From Desulfurococcales archaeon (GTDB taxonomy: Archaea; Thermoproteota; Thermoprotei_A; Sulfolobales; NBVN01), in assembly GCA_021163585.1 (NCBI GenBank), contig JAGGTW010000030.1, positions 1 through 7,209 on the forward strand: DNA of 7,209 bases. The letters run 5' to 3'. Position 1 is the stretch's first letter, and each line of letters starts with the position of its first letter. Positions 4,942 to 7,209 of the stretch are shown piece by piece. Position numbers and translations under genes: made by a program. Under the pieces are notes generated by a model, which searched no databases, was not told where the DNA came from, and worked only from the letters and a program-made list of their open reading frames with translations.

Positions 4942-5940
4942 GTGAGTGGTGAGGGAGTACTCGTTTACGCTGAGTACATTGAGGGAATGCCGCATCCAGT
5001 AACTTACGAGTTAATAGGTAAGGGCAGGGAATTAACAAGCAAATTAGGCGGCTCAGTCAAGGCAGTCATCATAGGTTCTGGAGCGAGTGGTCACGCCGAA
5101 GAACTCATTCACTACGGCGCTGATGAAGTTTACGTCTATGAGTGCGGTGAGGGGGTAGCGCTCAATACACTCCTACACAAGGAGTTGCTAGTGGGCTTAA
5201 TCCGTGAAATTAAACCTAAGTTAGTGCTTTTCGGTGCTACACCTTGGGGGAGGTCCCTAGCACCTAGGGTAGCTGCGGCTCTGAGAACGGGGCTCACAGC
5301 TGACTGCTTAGATGTCTACGTTACTGATGACGGCAGCATAGTCCAGGTCAGACCAGCCTTCACAGGCAATATAATAGCTCACATAAAAACCGTAACTACT
5401 CCTGCAATGACTACTGTTAGGTACAAGGTATTCAAGCCACCTAAGAAGGACCCCTCAAGAAATGGAGAAGTAATTATTAGGGAAGTTCCTACTGAAGGCA
5501 CCATTCATCATAAGAAAATTGAAATATTGGGTAAGGTCAGAGAGAAGGAAGTCAACATAGCTGATGCCGATGTAATCGTAGCTGGGGGTAAGGGCCTTAA
5601 GAGGAGAGAGGACCTTAAGTTACTTGAGGAACTAGCTGAGGTCTTGGGCGGTGTACTGGCTGTTAGCAGGCCCTTAGTTGATGCTGGGTGGGCATCCAAG
5701 GACAGGCAGGTCGGGTTCAGCGGTAACGTAGTTAAGCCTAGGGTCTACATAGCCTGCGGCATATCAGGTTCTCCACAGCATCTTGCCGGAATGAAGGACT
5801 CTAAGGTGATTATAGCAGTGAACATAGATCCTTCAGCACCCATAGCTAAGTACAGCGACCTCTTCGTCGTAGGTGACTTATATGAGGTCGTGCCTAGGCT
5901 TATAGGGGAGATAAAACGTGTTAGGGGGAGTAAGCCATGA
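4942..5940 (+). CDS. etfA: Electron transfer flavoprotein subunit alpha
   Basis: The 332-residue EtfA/FixB has a complete two-domain structure and lacks the extra N-terminal ferredoxin domain found in some LctC-type subunits. Residues 1-190 form the N-terminal domain that packs on EtfB. The C-terminal FAD domain (about 205-325) has GGKGLK (215-220), SRPLVDAGW (242-250), RQVGFSG (255-261), the hallmark CGISGSPQHLAGM (272-284), and NIDPSAPI (294-301). In most relatives the third motif reads QVGQTG; here Gln is replaced by Phe259 and Thr by Ser260, close to the flavin ring, while the invariant SR and QH positions are kept. GTG 4942 begins immediately after the etfB TGA, with GGTGATC just upstream. 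The gene ends in an ATGA overlap with the next gene, so the three are surely one operon and translationally coupled. Confidence 0.96.
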   Translation: MSGEGVLVYAEYIEGMPHPVTYELIGKGRELTSKLGGSVKAVIIGSGASGHAEELIHYGADEVYVYECGEGVALNTLLHKELLVGLIREIKPKLVLFGATPWGRSLAPRVAAALRTGLTADCLDVYVTDDGSIVQVRPAFTGNIIAHIKTVTTPAMTTVRYKVFKPPKKDPSRNGEVIIREVPTEGTIHHKKIEILGKVREKEVNIADADVIVAGGKGLKRREDLKLLEELAEVLGGVLAVSRPLVDAGWASKDRQVGFSGNVVKPRVYIACGISGSPQHLAGMKDSKVIIAVNIDPSAPIAKYSDLFVVGDLYEVVPRLIGEIKRVRGSKP

Positions 5941-7209
5941 CACTTAAGCCCGAACTAATTAACGAGTTAAAGAAGATAGTTGGTAGTGATTGGGTAGTAA
6001 CTAATAGGGAGTTGATCGAGAGGTATCTCTACGATGAGACATCTGAGGAAGTAAGGCCTAAGGCAGCCGAGGAAGTAGTCGTTGTTAAGCCGAGAACTGC
6101 TGAGGAAGTATCGGAGGTACTCAAGCTAGCTAATAGGGAAGGTGTTCCAGTTTACCCGAGGGGTGGGGGCACAGGGTTAGTTGGTGGTGCGGTTCCTACT
6201 AAACCGGGCATCGTACTGTCCCTAGAGAGAATGGATGATGTGGTAATAGATACTGAGAACCTAGTGGCTGAGGTAGGTGCTGGTGTAACGCTGTCAAAAC
6301 TTATTGAGGAGGCTGAAGGGGCAGGTCTTTTCTTCCCACCCCACCCAGGTGATGAGGGCGCCTTCGTTGGTGGTATGATAGCTACGAATGCTGGCGGTGC
6401 CAGAGCTGTCAGGACTGGTGTTATGAGAAACTACGTTCTCGGGATAGAGGTGGTACTACCTACTGGCCAGATCCTTAGGCTGGGTGGTAAGGTAATTAAA
6501 AACAACATGGGCTACAACCTAATGCACTTAATGATAGGTAGTGAAGGCACTCTCGGAGTTATTACTAAGGCCTACATAAGGCTTTACCCTAAGTACGGTG
6601 CTAGCGCCACAATGGTCATTCCCTTCAACAGCAGGTTAGATGCTATTAATACGTCTTATGAAATAATGAGGAGTGGTGTTACACCTCTGCTCTTAGAGTA
6701 CGCTGAAAGAGACATACTTGAGAGGTCAGCTAATTACTTAGGTCTTAAGTGGCCTGCTGAGGAGGGTACAGCACACTTAATAGTGTCTGTAAGTGAGGCC
6801 TTAGAAGACACAGTTTACGGTGAGTTAGAGGTAATTAATTCAATAGCTGAGAAATACAATGCTCTGGAGCCTGTAGTAGCTACTAGAAATGATGAGCAGG
6901 CAGAAATACTTAAGATTAGGAGTGAGATCTACAGTGCCTTAAAGAAGGACATGGTTGATGCCCTAGATGTCTCTTTACCCTTAGGGAAGATTTATGAGTT
7001 CATGGAAGGTATTAATGAACTTGAGAAGAGGTACGATACATGGATACCTATTTGTGGTCATGTAGGTGACGGAAACCTCCATCCACACATTCTGAGGAAG
7101 GAGGGCTGGGGAGCGGAGATGTACGAGAAGCTTAAGGACGACATATACGACCTCACTATGAGATTAGGAGGCTCAATAACAGGTGAGCACGGTGTAGGAG
7201 CTACTAGAA
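5937..7209 (+). CDS. glcD: GlcD/D-lactate dehydrogenase-type FAD-linked 2-hydroxyacid oxidoreductase, 3' end cut
   Basis: The first 424 residues are visible and probably 35-45 are missing. This VAO-family flavoprotein oxidises a D-2-hydroxyacid such as D-lactate or glycolate and passes electrons to a carrier. The FAD-binding PCMH domain (about 40-218) shows VYPRGGGTGLVGGAVP (72-87), then PPHPGDEGAFVGGMIATNAG (134-153), then GSEGTLGVITKAYIRLYP (201-218). The substrate and cap domain ends with GHVGDGNLHPHI (374-385), whose H375, H382 and H384 are the metal or substrate histidines of the family, and ITGEHGVGATR (414-424), with the E417-H418 pair of the active site. ATG 5937 overlaps the etfA stop by 4 bp, and GGGGGAG stands about 5 bases before it. 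Next to etfBA the likely electron acceptor is that Etf, as in LctBCD-type complexes. The exact substrate (lactate, glycolate, 2-hydroxyglutarate or other) is not decidable; glcD names the family only. Confidence 0.93.
   Translation, partial: MTLKPELINELKKIVGSDWVVTNRELIERYLYDETSEEVRPKAAEEVVVVKPRTAEEVSEVLKLANREGVPVYPRGGGTGLVGGAVPTKPGIVLSLERMDDVVIDTENLVAEVGAGVTLSKLIEEAEGAGLFFPPHPGDEGAFVGGMIATNAGGARAVRTGVMRNYVLGIEVVLPTGQILRLGGKVIKNNMGYNLMHLMIGSEGTLGVITKAYIRLYPKYGASATMVIPFNSRLDAINTSYEIMRSGVTPLLLEYAERDILERSANYLGLKWPAEEGTAHLIVSVSEALEDTVYGELEVINSIAEKYNALEPVVATRNDEQAEILKIRSEIYSALKKDMVDALDVSLPLGKIYEFMEGINELEKRYDTWIPICGHVGDGNLHPHILRKEGWGAEMYEKLKDDIYDLTMRLGGSITGEHGVGATR

Overview
The window looks like chromosome of a hyperthermophilic or thermophilic archaeon of the Thermoproteota (Crenarchaeota). 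The reasons are: arginine codons dominated by AGG/AGA, TATA boxes about 26 bp upstream of likely transcript starts, short or absent leaders mixed with very strong GGAGG/GGTGAT ribosome sites, a coiled-coil DUF3782-type nuclease-fold protein of a kind common in that phylum, and a small ArnR1-like winged-helix regulator. Order and genus cannot be fixed from sequence alone. There is no rRNA, tRNA, CRISPR array or insertion sequence.

Left part (1-2417, minus strand). An M20-family metallopeptidase runs off the left edge. Upstream of it lies a protein with 17 consecutive LEER-type heptads followed by a PD-(D/E)XK-like domain, and then an 89-residue winged-helix regulator.

Centre (2418-3139). The regulator is divergent from a bactofilin-like right-handed beta-helix protein. 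The 65 bp between their start codons holds a perfect 19-bp palindrome and a symmetrical TTATAA box that is well placed for the regulator and plausibly shared with the beta-helix gene. This is the best candidate in the window for an undescribed regulated unit. Convergent to the beta-helix gene is a GNAT acetyltransferase that is readable only if two separate +1 shifts are corrected, so it is annotated as a pseudogene (or an error-bearing gene) spanning 3149-3948.

Right part (3961-7209, plus strand). A 204-bp divergent region leads into a compact operon etfB-etfA-glcD-like. The genes abut (TGA then GTG) or overlap by 4 bp (ATGA). Electron-transfer flavoprotein subunits beta and alpha sit next to a GlcD/D-lactate-dehydrogenase-type flavoprotein, the same composition as the bacterial lactate dehydrogenase/Etf (LctBCD) complexes that couple 2-hydroxyacid oxidation to electron transfer or confurcation. 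The etfB reading frame has no standard start codon where homology demands one: an ACG stands 5 nt after a perfect 10-nt Shine-Dalgarno sequence.

Several gene 5' ends or frames in this window are anomalous: two +1 shifts in the GNAT gene, a possible +1 shift at the start of the coiled-coil gene, and ACG in etfB. Some of these could be consensus errors in the underlying assembly, and a reader should hold that possibility open.
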